Made by a program: the position numbers and the translations under genes. Shown one piece after another: positions 26,105-36,110 of a DNA stretch of 64,000 nucleotides; position 1 is the first letter of the stretch, and every line of letters starts with the position of its first letter. The stretch is from the NCBI GenBank assembly GCA_965277775.1, contig OZ255843.1:558001-622000 (forward strand), given 5' to 3'. The notes below the pieces were generated by a model. The model was not told where the DNA came from. It did no database searches and was given only the letters and a program-made list of their open reading frames with translations. Origin of the DNA: G965195345 sp965277775 (lineage in GTDB: Bacteria > Pseudomonadota > Gammaproteobacteria > CAKMZV01).

Positions 26105-26643
26105 TGGCAAATCCAAAATTACCCATTGATGTCAACGAAGAAACGGGCGTCTGGGAAAGTGATGGCTTACCGATGCTGTACATGCCTCGGCACTTTTTTA
26201 ACAATTTACACTTGGGCATGGAAGACATTGTTGGGCGAGAAGCGTATCGCGACAACCTCTATCAATCTGGTTATAAATCTGCCTACTTCTGGTGTCAAGA
26301 GACCGCCAAAACCTATGGCTTAGAGCCCATCCCCTGTTTTGAGTTCTATCTTGAGCGCTTGTCCCAAAGAGGCTGGGGCTTACTGGCGTTTAAAGATCAA
26401 AATCTGGCTCAAGGCTCAGCCACCATTGAGCTACGCCATTCCTCCTTTGTCAAACATAAGGTGGCATTTGATCAGTCCGCTTCTAACACTTGCTGTTATT
26501 TGTTTGAAGGATGGTTTGTGGGGGCCTCCGATTGGGTCAGCGATACATTGGGCTGGTCGCTAAAATATCAATGCCACGAGCACCAATGCGCCGCCGTTGC
26601 AAAAACTGAAAACTGTCTCTTTAAAGTTGAGGTCCTGTCATGA
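26104..26643 (+). CDS. DUF5943 protein with V4R-like ligand-binding pattern (PA5397-like)
   Basis: A 179-residue protein corresponding to PA5397 of the Pseudomonas betaine cluster. Starting at the TGATG overlap gives MANPKLP; an earlier Met is less likely. The C-terminal half has a pattern like the V4R (4-vinyl reductase) small-molecule domain: CCYLFEGWFVGASDWV, a Cys-His-x2-Cys near the end (CHEHQC) and a closing NCLFKV. V4R domains bind small ligands and often metal. It may be a chaperone or sensor for the pathway; no enzymatic role is known. The stop overlaps the dgcA ATG. Confidence 0.75.
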   Translation: MANPKLPIDVNEETGVWESDGLPMLYMPRHFFNNLHLGMEDIVGREAYRDNLYQSGYKSAYFWCQETAKTYGLEPIPCFEFYLERLSQRGWGLLAFKDQNLAQGSATIELRHSSFVKHKVAFDQSASNTCCYLFEGWFVGASDWVSDTLGWSLKYQCHEHQCAAVAKTENCLFKVEVLS

Positions 26644-28694
26644 GCTATCCAAATCTTTTTTCCCCCATTACCCTCAACAAGGTCAAAATAAAAAACCGCT
26701 TCGTTAGTACAGCGCACGCAGAAGTCACCCCTGTCAATGGCAATCCCACAGGTCGTTATTTGGCCTATTACGAAGAAAAAGCCAAAGGCGGATTAGGATT
26801 GGCCATCTGTGGTGGTTCAAGCCCAGTCAGTATTGACAGTCCCGCCTCATGGTGGAAATCCATTGATTTAACGAAGGATACGGTCATACCCCATTTGCAA
26901 AATTTAGCCGAGGTCATGCACCGTCACGGCACCAAAATTATGATTCAGGCCACCCACATGGGGCGACGCTCCAATTATTTTGGTGAAAATTGGCCGCATT
27001 TGGTCAGCCCCAGTGGCATACGCGAGCCCGTACACCGTGGTTTTGCCAAGATTATTGAAAAACATGAAATCAAACGCATCATCCAAGATTATGCAGCGGC
27101 GGCTGTGCGCGTCAAAGAAGGCGGCTTAGACGGCATCGAATTTTCTTGTGCCCACCAGCACTTGGTCGATCAATTTTGGTCACCGCGCACCAATAAACGC
27201 ACCGATGAATATGGGGGTTCACTTGAAAATCGCATGCGCTTTGGTATTGAAATGTACACGGCGGTACGTGAAGCAGTCGGCGCAGATTTTTGTGTGGGTA
27301 TTCGAGTCAGTGCAGATGAGTTTCACGAAGACGGTTTAAATCATGAGCAACTGCAAGAGATTGCAGGCATTATGGATGAGACGGGCTTAATCGATTTCTT
27401 CTCTGTCATTGGGTCTGGTGCCGATTCACATAATACATTGGCCAATTGCATGCCACCCATGGCGCTACCCCCCACGCCTTTTGTCCACCTTGCGGCTGGC
27501 ATCAAGGCGGTGGTGAAAGTGCCTGTAATGCACGCCCAAAGCATCAAAGATGCCAATCAAGCAGAAAGTATTTTGGCCCAAGGCTTTTGTGACATGGTCG
27601 GCATGACACGTGCCCACATTGCAGACCCACACTTGGTCAACAAAACCCTGGAAGGCAAAGAAAATCAAATCAAACAATGTGTGGGCGCTAATTATTGCAT
27701 TGATCGTCAATACAAAGGCCAAGACGTGCTTTGTGTTCAAAATGCCGCGACCAATCGCGAAGAGTTTATGCCGCACTTGATTGAGAAAAAATCAGGTGAT
27801 CCTGTAAAAGTGGTCGTCGTTGGCGGTGGACCCGCTGGCTTAGAAGCGGCCAGAGTGGCCAAAGAACGGGGTAATGATGTGGTATTGTTTGAGAAGCAAG
27901 CCAAAGTTGGCGGTCAAGTGAATTTGGCAGCCAAAGCCCCTCAACGCGACCAAATGGCTGGCATCATTCGCTGGTTTGATATGGAATTGAAACGCTTGCA
28001 AGTCGATGTGCGCTGTGGCGTCACTGCCGATAAGGCCATGATTTTAAATGAGAAACCCGACATCGTCGTCATTGCAACGGGCGGACACAACCACTTAAAC
28101 GAGAATCCCCACTGGACTGAGCATAAGCTGGCAGATGATGGCTGGGAAGTGCTTGACGGCACCGTTGAAGTCAAAGCCAATGTGTTGTTGTTTGACGGCG
28201 TTGGCTCGCAGGCAGGGGTGAGTATGGCTGACTTTATGGCGCACAAAGGCGCCTTGGTTGAATTGGCCACGCCAGACCCCATGGTAGGCGAAAATGTCGG
28301 CGGCACTTCCTTTCCCATTTTCTACCGAAGCCTGTGCGACAAAGGCGTTATTTTTAGCCCCAATTTAATGTTGGAAAATGTTTACAAAGAAGACGATCAA
28401 TTAATTGCGGTTTTGAAAAACGAATATTCGGGCAACATCGAAGAGCGCGAAGTCGATCAAGTGGTGATCGAAAACGGCACCATGCCCAATGAATCGCTCT
28501 ATTATGAACTACAATCTGAATCACGCAACAAAGGTATTATAAACCTCAATTTGATGTACAACCATAAACCCCAAGCAGAGCTCACTGAACCCATGGATAA
28601 CGGCTTCTTGCTCTATCGTGTCGGTGAAGCCGTTTGTTCACGCAACATCCATGGCTGTTTGTACGATTCACTACGCTTAGCCAAAGATTTTTGA
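26640..28694 (+). CDS. dgcA: Dimethylglycine demethylase subunit DgcA
   Basis: A 684-residue flavoprotein of the trimethylamine dehydrogenase/2,4-dienoyl-CoA reductase family. The N-terminal FMN TIM barrel (about 1-345) has the GGLDGIEFSCAHQHLVDQF block; the C-terminal part has a nucleotide-binding fold VVVGGGPAGLEAARVA. Between them, Cys347, Cys353 and Cys365 are visible for an Fe-S cluster; the position matching a fourth cysteine in trimethylamine dehydrogenase is Ala350. It demethylates dimethylglycine to sarcosine, passing electrons to DgcB and ETF. Overlap with its neighbour shows operon expression. Confidence 0.93.
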   Translation: MSYPNLFSPITLNKVKIKNRFVSTAHAEVTPVNGNPTGRYLAYYEEKAKGGLGLAICGGSSPVSIDSPASWWKSIDLTKDTVIPHLQNLAEVMHRHGTKIMIQATHMGRRSNYFGENWPHLVSPSGIREPVHRGFAKIIEKHEIKRIIQDYAAAAVRVKEGGLDGIEFSCAHQHLVDQFWSPRTNKRTDEYGGSLENRMRFGIEMYTAVREAVGADFCVGIRVSADEFHEDGLNHEQLQEIAGIMDETGLIDFFSVIGSGADSHNTLANCMPPMALPPTPFVHLAAGIKAVVKVPVMHAQSIKDANQAESILAQGFCDMVGMTRAHIADPHLVNKTLEGKENQIKQCVGANYCIDRQYKGQDVLCVQNAATNREEFMPHLIEKKSGDPVKVVVVGGGPAGLEAARVAKERGNDVVLFEKQAKVGGQVNLAAKAPQRDQMAGIIRWFDMELKRLQVDVRCGVTADKAMILNEKPDIVVIATGGHNHLNENPHWTEHKLADDGWEVLDGTVEVKANVLLFDGVGSQAGVSMADFMAHKGALVELATPDPMVGENVGGTSFPIFYRSLCDKGVIFSPNLMLENVYKEDDQLIAVLKNEYSGNIEEREVDQVVIENGTMPNESLYYELQSESRNKGIINLNLMYNHKPQAELTEPMDNGFLLYRVGEAVCSRNIHGCLYDSLRLAKDF

Positions 28695-28696
28695 GC

Positions 28697-30562
28697 ATGT
28701 CCACCGCATTTGCCCTCTTTCTCCTCGCTGGATTTAGCCTAACAGGCTTGGTCTTTGGCACCTTAAAACGGGTCAATATCTGGCGTCAAGGCAAAGCCAC
28801 TTCAGAGCCAATCAACTGGATGGCTTTGACCACCATTCCAAAACGCTATTTTGTTGATTTGCATCACATCGTGGCCCGCGATAAAGAAGCGGCGCGCATG
28901 CACATCTTTTTTGCAGGCGGCATGATTTTAGTGTTGGGCTTGAGCTTTTTAAGCGTTATCATGCCCGTTGGTTTATTGCTCAAAGGATTGATCACCATTG
29001 CCTTAGTCTTGGTCTTGGTGGGTTGCAGGCTGTTGCTCAAAAGACGCAAAGACCAGCCCAGTCATTTGTCTTATGGGCGCTTTCAATGGACGCTTTCAGC
29101 CGCCGTTGGCGTCACGGTTGGCGTACTTCTCATTCTTTGGACTTCCTTTAATTTAGTCGGTTTATTAATCGCCTGCATGGGCTTGTTTACCTTATTCTGG
29201 GCAGGTTATTTCAATGCGCCGTTAAAACACATTATTTCAGGGTCAGCCCACTTGGCATTCCACCCGCGGCAACAACGATTTAATCATGAACGCGCCACTG
29301 ATTTAAAAACCTTGGCTGAGCCCACATCTCTCGGCAGCCAAACAATCACCGATTTCAGCTGGCAACAAATCTTAAGTTTTGATGCCTGCATAGAATGTGG
29401 GCGGTGCGAACAGGCATGCCCAGCTTTTGCCAGTGGTCAGCCTTTAAATCCTAAAAAACTCATCCAAGATTTGTATTTGCAAAGCATCGGCGCCAATGAT
29501 TCAGACTACAGCGGTTCACACCATCCGCACAAACAAGCGCGAGACGAAAAAGTATTTGTGGGAGATCCCTTGTCTCAGTCCATTGCGCCTGAAACGCTTT
29601 TTGCCTGTACCACGTGCCGAGCATGTGTTTATGAGTGTCCCATGATGATTGAACACGTGGATGCCATCATCGATATGCGCAGACACATCACCATGACCCA
29701 AGGTGATTTACCAGAAAAAGCCGTGGAAGCCCTGACCAATTTACGTCAGACAGATACAGTCGGTGGATTTAAAAATCAACGCCGTCACCAGTGGATGGAT
29801 GACTTAGACATACCATTTGCCAACGCTGACCAAAGTTACGATGTCTTGCTGCTTTGCGGCGAAAGTGCTTTTGATGTGCGCGCCCAAAAGACCTTACGTG
29901 ATTTGATCGCACTTTTACGCAAAGCCAACATTACGGTGGCGGCCTTAGAAGGCGAAAGCGATGTCGGTGATGTCGCGCGTCGTCTGGGTGATGAAATCTT
30001 ATTTAAGCGCCTTGCCACTGATATGATCGCTCGATTAAAAGCCGTAAAATTCAATAAAATTGTCACCTTAGACCCCCACATTTTTCATGTGATCAGCAAT
30101 GAGTACCCTGAATTTGATGGCCACTTTGACATTGAACACGCCACGACTTATTTACATCAGCTGATTGTGACCGATAACAAGATTAAAACCGCGCCCTTGA
30201 ACCAATCCTTAACCTACCACGATCCCTGTTATCTTGGACGCTACAACGAAGTCATCGATGCACCCCGTTCATTGCTCAAACACATTGGCATTGAAGTCAA
30301 GGAAATGCAGCGCTCCAAAATGAAGTCACGCTGTTGTGGTTGGGGTGGCGGCAGTGCGTTTACTGACATCAGCGGCGATCAACGCATTCCTGATATGCGC
30401 ATGGACGACATCAGAGCATGCGATGTCAACACCGTTGCCGTCGGCTGTCCCAATTGCAAGGTGATGTTAGAAGGGGTGGTTGAACCCCGCGCTGAGGTGG
30501 TTGATGTGATTTCCTTAGTCGCCCAATCCATGCACATGAATGAAACTCAAAAAGAGGCCTGA
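28697..30562 (+). CDS. dgcB: Dimethylglycine demethylase Fe-S membrane subunit DgcB
   Basis: A 621-residue protein starting at 28697, two bases after the dgcA stop; a longer frame would overlap dgcA. Residues about 1-190 hold several transmembrane helices. Two 4Fe-4S motifs follow (CIECGRCEQACP and CTTCRACVYECP), then two CCG domains of the heterodisulphide reductase/GlcF type, the second ending CCGWGGGSAF. This resembles the ETF-linked electron-transfer protein known as DgcB, taking electrons from dimethylglycine oxidation towards quinone. Confidence 0.93.
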   Translation: MSTAFALFLLAGFSLTGLVFGTLKRVNIWRQGKATSEPINWMALTTIPKRYFVDLHHIVARDKEAARMHIFFAGGMILVLGLSFLSVIMPVGLLLKGLITIALVLVLVGCRLLLKRRKDQPSHLSYGRFQWTLSAAVGVTVGVLLILWTSFNLVGLLIACMGLFTLFWAGYFNAPLKHIISGSAHLAFHPRQQRFNHERATDLKTLAEPTSLGSQTITDFSWQQILSFDACIECGRCEQACPAFASGQPLNPKKLIQDLYLQSIGANDSDYSGSHHPHKQARDEKVFVGDPLSQSIAPETLFACTTCRACVYECPMMIEHVDAIIDMRRHITMTQGDLPEKAVEALTNLRQTDTVGGFKNQRRHQWMDDLDIPFANADQSYDVLLLCGESAFDVRAQKTLRDLIALLRKANITVAALEGESDVGDVARRLGDEILFKRLATDMIARLKAVKFNKIVTLDPHIFHVISNEYPEFDGHFDIEHATTYLHQLIVTDNKIKTAPLNQSLTYHDPCYLGRYNEVIDAPRSLLKHIGIEVKEMQRSKMKSRCCGWGGGSAFTDISGDQRIPDMRMDDIRACDVNTVAVGCPNCKVMLEGVVEPRAEVVDVISLVAQSMHMNETQKEA

Positions 30563-30564
30563 CC

Positions 30565-31683
30565 ATGCGTAAGAAAATAGCCGACATTTCACCGTATTTT
30601 TTGACCGATTCTGGGCGTAAACGCATTGCCCGTAATCGTGCCATTGACTCCGCGCAAGCATTGACCAATCGCTTAAAAACCGACGCCTCAAACAAGCCCT
30701 TACGGCACTTAACAACCATCGAAAATCACATCGTTTGTATTTTGTTGAGTAAAAATGGCAGTTTGAATCAATATGATCGCGAACTTTTGTATATTGCCCA
30801 TGCGCTATCAAACCAATGGGATAACTGTGCCGTTGTCGCCGTTGTGTATGGCACCCACGAACAAGATTTAGGTCAATGGGGTGCGGATGTGCTCATTCAA
30901 TTTGACTCAGACATCATCCCCTATGCCCAAATGGACATTGCCTTGGACAGCATTCAATCCCTGGTCGAGGATTATCAACCTAAACATATTTTGTTGGCGG
31001 ATGATCATTGGGGCAGCGGTGAGATTTTGCGCCGCTATGTTGCTGCGCACCCCGAAACAAGTTATGCCAGCGATGTGATTGAAATATCAAAAAATGACTG
31101 CATTCGTCTAATCAATGCAGACCAACAAGAAGCGGCTCATGCTCTGCCAGTGCTGATTGGCATTAAGTCACAAATCAGTGAGCATGAATTAGAACTGAAC
31201 TGCCAATTGGTTGACATTCAGCTCGACCAAAGTATTGCACAAGAGGCGCCCCAAAACCCACTGGTAAAATTAGATGCGCAAGACGTGCCCTTGGAGCAAG
31301 CGCCTTTCATCATGTCTATGGGCAATGGTGTCGCCGATACAGGCGCCTTTATGGCAGCGGCTGAAGCGATGGGCGCAACCATCGGTGGCTCAAGAGTGGT
31401 CGTCGATGATGGCAAATTGCCACGCCATTGCCAAGTTGGGGCGACGGGTCGTACAACCACAGCAACCATCTACTTGGCTTTTGGTATCTCAGGCGCTGTG
31501 CAACACCTTGAAGGCATAAAAAGTTGTGGGACGGTCATAGCCATCAATACCGATGAAAGTTGTGCCATGGTCAAACGCGCTGATCTTTCCTACATCAACG
31601 ATGCCAAAGCCGTTTTGGACCATCTAAAAGCCATTGCTTTGGCTGAACAAGAAGCGTCAACGCTGCAACACAAAACAGGATAA
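30565..31683 (+). CDS. etfA: Electron transfer flavoprotein alpha subunit, betaine cluster type
   Basis: A 372-residue ETF alpha, longer at the N-terminus than housekeeping EtfA because of a basic leader (about 1-60). The FAD domain shows SRVVVDDGKLPRHCQVGATGRTT, then FGISGAVQHLEGIKSCGTVIAIN. It corresponds to PA5400 and is dedicated to the dimethylglycine demethylase. It starts 2 bases after dgcB and ends 3 bases before etfB. Confidence 0.9.
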   Translation: MRKKIADISPYFLTDSGRKRIARNRAIDSAQALTNRLKTDASNKPLRHLTTIENHIVCILLSKNGSLNQYDRELLYIAHALSNQWDNCAVVAVVYGTHEQDLGQWGADVLIQFDSDIIPYAQMDIALDSIQSLVEDYQPKHILLADDHWGSGEILRRYVAAHPETSYASDVIEISKNDCIRLINADQQEAAHALPVLIGIKSQISEHELELNCQLVDIQLDQSIAQEAPQNPLVKLDAQDVPLEQAPFIMSMGNGVADTGAFMAAAEAMGATIGGSRVVVDDGKLPRHCQVGATGRTTTATIYLAFGISGAVQHLEGIKSCGTVIAINTDESCAMVKRADLSYINDAKAVLDHLKAIALAEQEASTLQHKTG

Positions 31684-31686
31684 AGC

Positions 31687-32448
31687 ATGAAAATCTCTGT
31701 TCTATTAAGCATTGCCATTCACCCCCAGTCTAATAAGGCCATAGCCTCACCCTTAGATTTAAAAGTCTGTGGCATGGCTTTGGCTTTAAAACAACAAGGT
31801 CATGATGTTCAGTTTTTACATTTTGGCGAAAACAACGACGCTTTAAATGACTACTTAGGTTACGGCATTGCCGCCATCGATTGCCACCAAGCACCAAGTA
31901 CTTTTCAAATTGCCGACTGTGCGCCTTTGTTGCAAGACAGCAAACTCATTATGTGCGGGCGTAAAACCCTCAGTGGTGAAGCCAGTGGTATGCTTCCCTA
32001 TCATCTCAGCCAAATGCTCGATAAGCCTTTACTGGCGAATGTGGTCGAAGTAAACGCCGATCAACAAGGATTAAACCTCGTTCAATACTTACCGAGCGGT
32101 TATCGCAAAAAGCAACTCTTGGCGACCGACAGCACCGCTGTTTTAACCATCCATGAATCGGCACCATCGTTGCTTAACTATAATTACACCAACCTAAATG
32201 CTGGCACAATAAATGCCTTGGACACCCCAAAAATTGGGGCGTACCAATCTGCGATGTCGTGGCAAATCAGCCCAGTTAAAAAACTACGAAAACGCTTCAA
32301 AATAGACAATAAACTGGGTGGTGACGAACGCATGAAAAGGACTTTGCAAGTGGGCACAAGTTCTGGTGGTCAAGTTCATCACATCAGTGACCAGGCGGCC
32401 GCTCAAGCCATCTGGGATTTGTTGAAAAACAAAAATTTAACCCCTTAA
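31687..32448 (+). CDS. etfB: Electron transfer flavoprotein beta subunit, betaine cluster type
   Basis: A 253-residue ETF beta-like protein (PA5401 type): SPLDLKVCGMALALKQQGHDVQFLHFG and a C-terminal GTSSGGQVHHISD region. It is more divergent than housekeeping EtfB, as is usual in this cluster. It pairs with the ETF alpha subunit encoded next to it. The gap to gbcA is short, so the betaine oxygenase genes are likely in the same transcript. Confidence 0.85.
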   Translation: MKISVLLSIAIHPQSNKAIASPLDLKVCGMALALKQQGHDVQFLHFGENNDALNDYLGYGIAAIDCHQAPSTFQIADCAPLLQDSKLIMCGRKTLSGEASGMLPYHLSQMLDKPLLANVVEVNADQQGLNLVQYLPSGYRKKQLLATDSTAVLTIHESAPSLLNYNYTNLNAGTINALDTPKIGAYQSAMSWQISPVKKLRKRFKIDNKLGGDERMKRTLQVGTSSGGQVHHISDQAAAQAIWDLLKNKNLTP

Positions 32449-32477
32449 ATTAACATTTAAAACCGTTGAGTAAGCTT

Positions 32478-33740
32478 ATGAATGCACAAATAAAAAATAA
32501 CATTTTTAATTGGAGTCAAGATCATAAATCCGGCTGGACTTTACCGCGATCGTTTTATACCCAAGACGATGCCTTTGCGGCTGACCTTGAATTGTTTAGA
32601 ACCCACTGGATCTATGCCGCCAGCCTGGCGGACTTTAAAGACGAAGGGGATTATTTATTGGTTGAGATTGCAGGGGAATCCGTCATCTTAATTCGCAATG
32701 AAGAAGGCGCCATCAATGGTTTCCACAATGTTTGTTGCCACCGTGGCTCGCAAGTGCTGTTAGAAAAACAAGGCGCCTGTGCCAACATCGTTTGCCACTA
32801 TCATCAATGGACTTATAACATGGAAGGTCAGTTGATTTTTGCAGGCTCAATGGGCTCAAATTTTGACTGCTCCAAATTCCGCTTACAGTCGGTCGCCGTT
32901 GAAAGTATCGGTGGCTTGATTTTCATCTGTTTGAGCGACACACCACCCGATATAAGCCCCGTTAGAGACATGTTGGCGCCTTATGTTAAGCCCTACGAAA
33001 TAGATAAAATGAAAGTTGCTTATACAGAGGAATTGGTGTTACAAGCCAACTGGAAGTTGGCCATGGAAAACAACCGCGAATGCTATCATTGCAACAGCAA
33101 TCATCCCGAATTACTCCATCCGCTGTATGCCCAAGGATTTGGCTTTGGCACAGATGGCGATGACCCAGACGCCTTGGCTGTGGACGATGAGAGCCAAGAC
33201 GAATATGCCCAATTGATGGTCAAAAAAGAAGCGGAATGGCAAAAACTTGGGTTGAATTATGCCATCCAAGATTACCCAAACAATCAATGGGCACGGGTGG
33301 CGCGCTTACCCTTGGCAAACAACGCCGAATCGATGACAGTTGATGGCAAACCAGCTTGTGACAAACGCTTTGCGCCTTTCCCATACCCAGAAGGCAGTAC
33401 CCTTTCGCTGTGGGGCAACCCCAACTCTTGGAACCACTTTTTGTCGGATCATGTGGTCACAGCTTGCGTCTTCCCCATCACCTCTGACACGTGTAAAGTC
33501 ATCACCAAATGGTTGGTCCACGAAGATGCCAAAGAAGGGGTAGATTATGATTTGCACCACCTCACCCACGTATGGAAACAGACCAATGCGCAAGACGCAC
33601 GCCTTTTTGAAAGCGTCATGCAAGGACTAAGATCACACGCCTATGCCCAAGGTTTATTAGCACCCCAAGAGAAATTTGTCGCACAATTCATCGATTGGTA
33701 CGTTGATCATGTACAACAGACCGTTTCCTCGAGCACATGA
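32478..33740 (+). CDS. gbcA: Glycine betaine monooxygenase oxygenase subunit GbcA
   Basis: A 420-residue Rieske non-haem iron oxygenase. The Rieske motif is CCHRGSQ followed by CHYHQW (C-x-H, C-x2-H), and the mononuclear iron site includes the NRECYHCNSNHPELLH block. GbcA removes a methyl group from glycine betaine to give dimethylglycine and formaldehyde. The ATG at 32478 is used instead of a TTG four codons upstream. The stop overlaps gbcB (ATGA). Confidence 0.94.
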   Translation: MNAQIKNNIFNWSQDHKSGWTLPRSFYTQDDAFAADLELFRTHWIYAASLADFKDEGDYLLVEIAGESVILIRNEEGAINGFHNVCCHRGSQVLLEKQGACANIVCHYHQWTYNMEGQLIFAGSMGSNFDCSKFRLQSVAVESIGGLIFICLSDTPPDISPVRDMLAPYVKPYEIDKMKVAYTEELVLQANWKLAMENNRECYHCNSNHPELLHPLYAQGFGFGTDGDDPDALAVDDESQDEYAQLMVKKEAEWQKLGLNYAIQDYPNNQWARVARLPLANNAESMTVDGKPACDKRFAPFPYPEGSTLSLWGNPNSWNHFLSDHVVTACVFPITSDTCKVITKWLVHEDAKEGVDYDLHHLTHVWKQTNAQDARLFESVMQGLRSHAYAQGLLAPQEKFVAQFIDWYVDHVQQTVSSST

Positions 33741-34825
33741 AACCCTTACCCAACTTGAATCGTTTAAGCGCATGGTCGCCGGACTTGTGCGCTTTGGTGT
33801 GCATACACATTCATGCGGAAAATCACAACGTTAAAAGCTTTACCTTTCAGTCTGTTAAACCCGCCTACTTCGAGTTTTTGCCTGGACAGAACATTACCTT
33901 GTTGTTGCCCATCGATGGTGAAGAAGTGGCGCGTACTTACACCATTGCCTCCAGCCCCACCAAACCCCATACCATCACGATTACCAATAAACGTATGAAG
34001 GGCGGCGTTGTCACTGAATGGATGCACCAGCATTTAAAAGTGAGGGATGAGTTGTCGGCGCTGTCCATATCAGGATTGTTCAGTGTTGCAAATGATGACC
34101 ATGCGCAACAAAAACCCCTGTTATTGCTGTCTGGTGGCAGCGGCATCACCCCCATGTTATCGTTCAGTCGCTATTGCCATGATTTGGGACTCACCACCGA
34201 TATTGCCTTCGCCCATCATGCACAATCAACCGCTGATTTCATTGCCTTTGAAGAATTGCAATATTACCAAAATCGGCACGATCATTTTCACCTGCATTTG
34301 GCGTGTGATAACGGCGCGCAAGATGCGGATTGGTCGGGTCCAAGCGGTTTCTTGAACGCCGACATGTTGCAGTCATTGGTGCCCGACTTCGCCCAACGTG
34401 CCATCTATTGTTGTGGTCCTGCGCCCTACATGGACAATGTTAAAAAGATTTTGCACGCTTTGAACTATGACATGGCGTTCTATCATCAAGAAAGTTTTGA
34501 TTTTGCCCAGTCCAGCGCACAACAAGAAGAAGCCCCAGAGCTTGTATCAGAAGAAACGTCTAAAGGCGTTAAAATCCACCTCTCCAAAAGCAATAAAACC
34601 ATTGTTGCAGATAAAGCCATCCCCATTTTGCAATCCCTAAAAAAACAAGGAATCAAAGTGCCTTTTGCTTGTGCTCAAGGCGTTTGTGGCACTTGCAGAA
34701 CGCTCAAAGTTTCTGGGGACGTGGACATGAAGCACCAAGGGGGCTTACTGAAAAAACACGAACAGCAAGGCTATATCCTTATTTGTTGTTCCAAACCAAC
34801 CACTGACCTGAATTTGGCGCTTTAA
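33737..34825 (+). CDS. gbcB: Glycine betaine monooxygenase reductase subunit GbcB
   Basis: A 362-residue flavin reductase with a ferredoxin-NADP reductase fold: EVARTYTIASSP is the flavin site, LLLSGGSGITPMLS the nucleotide site and YCCGPAPYM the NAD end. A C-terminal plant-type 2Fe-2S domain has CAQGVCGTC with a late fourth Cys. It delivers NADH electrons to GbcA. Tightly coupled to gbcA by overlap. Confidence 0.94.
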   Translation: MKPLPNLNRLSAWSPDLCALVCIHIHAENHNVKSFTFQSVKPAYFEFLPGQNITLLLPIDGEEVARTYTIASSPTKPHTITITNKRMKGGVVTEWMHQHLKVRDELSALSISGLFSVANDDHAQQKPLLLLSGGSGITPMLSFSRYCHDLGLTTDIAFAHHAQSTADFIAFEELQYYQNRHDHFHLHLACDNGAQDADWSGPSGFLNADMLQSLVPDFAQRAIYCCGPAPYMDNVKKILHALNYDMAFYHQESFDFAQSSAQQEEAPELVSEETSKGVKIHLSKSNKTIVADKAIPILQSLKKQGIKVPFACAQGVCGTCRTLKVSGDVDMKHQGGLLKKHEQQGYILICCSKPTTDLNLAL

Positions 34826-34843
34826 CCGGATCCTGATCATCTT

Positions 34844-36094
34844 ATGCTAAAACAATATTCTTGGCTGTCGCTCCTAAAAGCGGGTTTTAATGGACAAGAC
34901 TGGGCGCAAGCCATCCCTACCCCTACCCCTAAATCAAAATATGATGTGATCATCATTGGCGGCGGCGGTCATGGACTTGCCACAGCCTATTACTTGGCCA
35001 AATCTTGTGGCATAACCAATGTTGCTGTGCTTGAAAAAAATTATATTGGGGGTGGCAACACTGGGCGTAATACCACCATTATTCGTTCTAATTACTTATG
35101 GGATGAAGCTTCCAGCCTGTACGAACACGCGCTGAAATTATGGGAGGGACTCAGTGAAGACCTCAACTTTAATGTGATGTTCAGTCAGCGCGGTGTTTAT
35201 AACTTAGGTCATACACTACAAGACATGAGAGACATTGAACGACGAGTCAATGCCAACTTGATCAATGGCGTCGATGCAGAAGTCGTTGATGCCCAAGAGA
35301 TCAAACGGCGCATACCCATCATCAATATCAGTAAAAATGCCCGCTATCCCATTATGGGATCGTCCTTTCAAGCGCGCGGTGGTGTTGCGCGTCATGATGG
35401 TGTGGCTTGGGGGTTTGCCCGTGCCGCCAGTCAACTGGGTGTTGACATCATCCAAAATTGTGAAGTGACTGGACTCGACATAGAACAGGGTCGCATCAAA
35501 GGCGTGAACACCAACCTTGGTAGCATTGAAGCCGATCGAGTGGGCGCTGTTTGTGCTGGACACTCTTCGGTCATTGCTCAGATGGCTGGGTTGAGATTGC
35601 CCGTAGAAAGCCATCCGCTCCAAGCCTTTGTTTCAGAAGCGATGAAACCCGTTTTAGATACGGTGGTCATGTCTAATGCGGTCCATGGCTACGTCAGTCA
35701 AAGCGATAAAGGCGACTTGGTTATTGGTGCGGGCATCGACGGTTACCACTCCTACGCCCAAAGAGGTAATTCACACATCATAGAACACTGCGCAGCCGCC
35801 ATCATAGAGCTGTTCCCCATATTCTCGCGCGTGCGCATGAATCGCCAATGGGGCGGCATTGTCGATGTTTGCCCAGACGCTTGTCCAATCATCTCACCCA
35901 CATCCGTCGGTGGCTTATATTTCAACTGTGGTTGGGGAACAGGCGGATTTAAAGCCACACCAGGCTCTGGTCATGTATTTGCCCACACCATTGCCCAAGA
36001 TAAACCCCACCCCTTGGCAGAACCATTTCACGTTGATCGCTTTATAACAGGTGCGCTCATCGATGAACATGGCGCTGCTGGTGTTGCCCACTAA
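34844..36094 (+). CDS. soxB: Sarcosine oxidase beta subunit
   Basis: A 416-residue FAD protein of the DAO family. The FAD motif is IIIGGGGHGLATAYYLA; the diagnostic region is KNYIGGGNTGRNTTIIRSNYLW, with the FMN-linked region YLWDEASSLYEHALKLWE near it. The C-terminus shows FNCGWGTGGFKATPGSG. It forms the heterotetrameric enzyme that oxidises sarcosine to glycine with tetrahydrofolate. It starts 18 bases after gbcB. Confidence 0.95.
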   Translation: MLKQYSWLSLLKAGFNGQDWAQAIPTPTPKSKYDVIIIGGGGHGLATAYYLAKSCGITNVAVLEKNYIGGGNTGRNTTIIRSNYLWDEASSLYEHALKLWEGLSEDLNFNVMFSQRGVYNLGHTLQDMRDIERRVNANLINGVDAEVVDAQEIKRRIPIINISKNARYPIMGSSFQARGGVARHDGVAWGFARAASQLGVDIIQNCEVTGLDIEQGRIKGVNTNLGSIEADRVGAVCAGHSSVIAQMAGLRLPVESHPLQAFVSEAMKPVLDTVVMSNAVHGYVSQSDKGDLVIGAGIDGYHSYAQRGNSHIIEHCAAAIIELFPIFSRVRMNRQWGGIVDVCPDACPIISPTSVGGLYFNCGWGTGGFKATPGSGHVFAHTIAQDKPHPLAEPFHVDRFITGALIDEHGAAGVAH

Positions 36095-36110
36095 CCTATA
36101 GTAAGCCATT

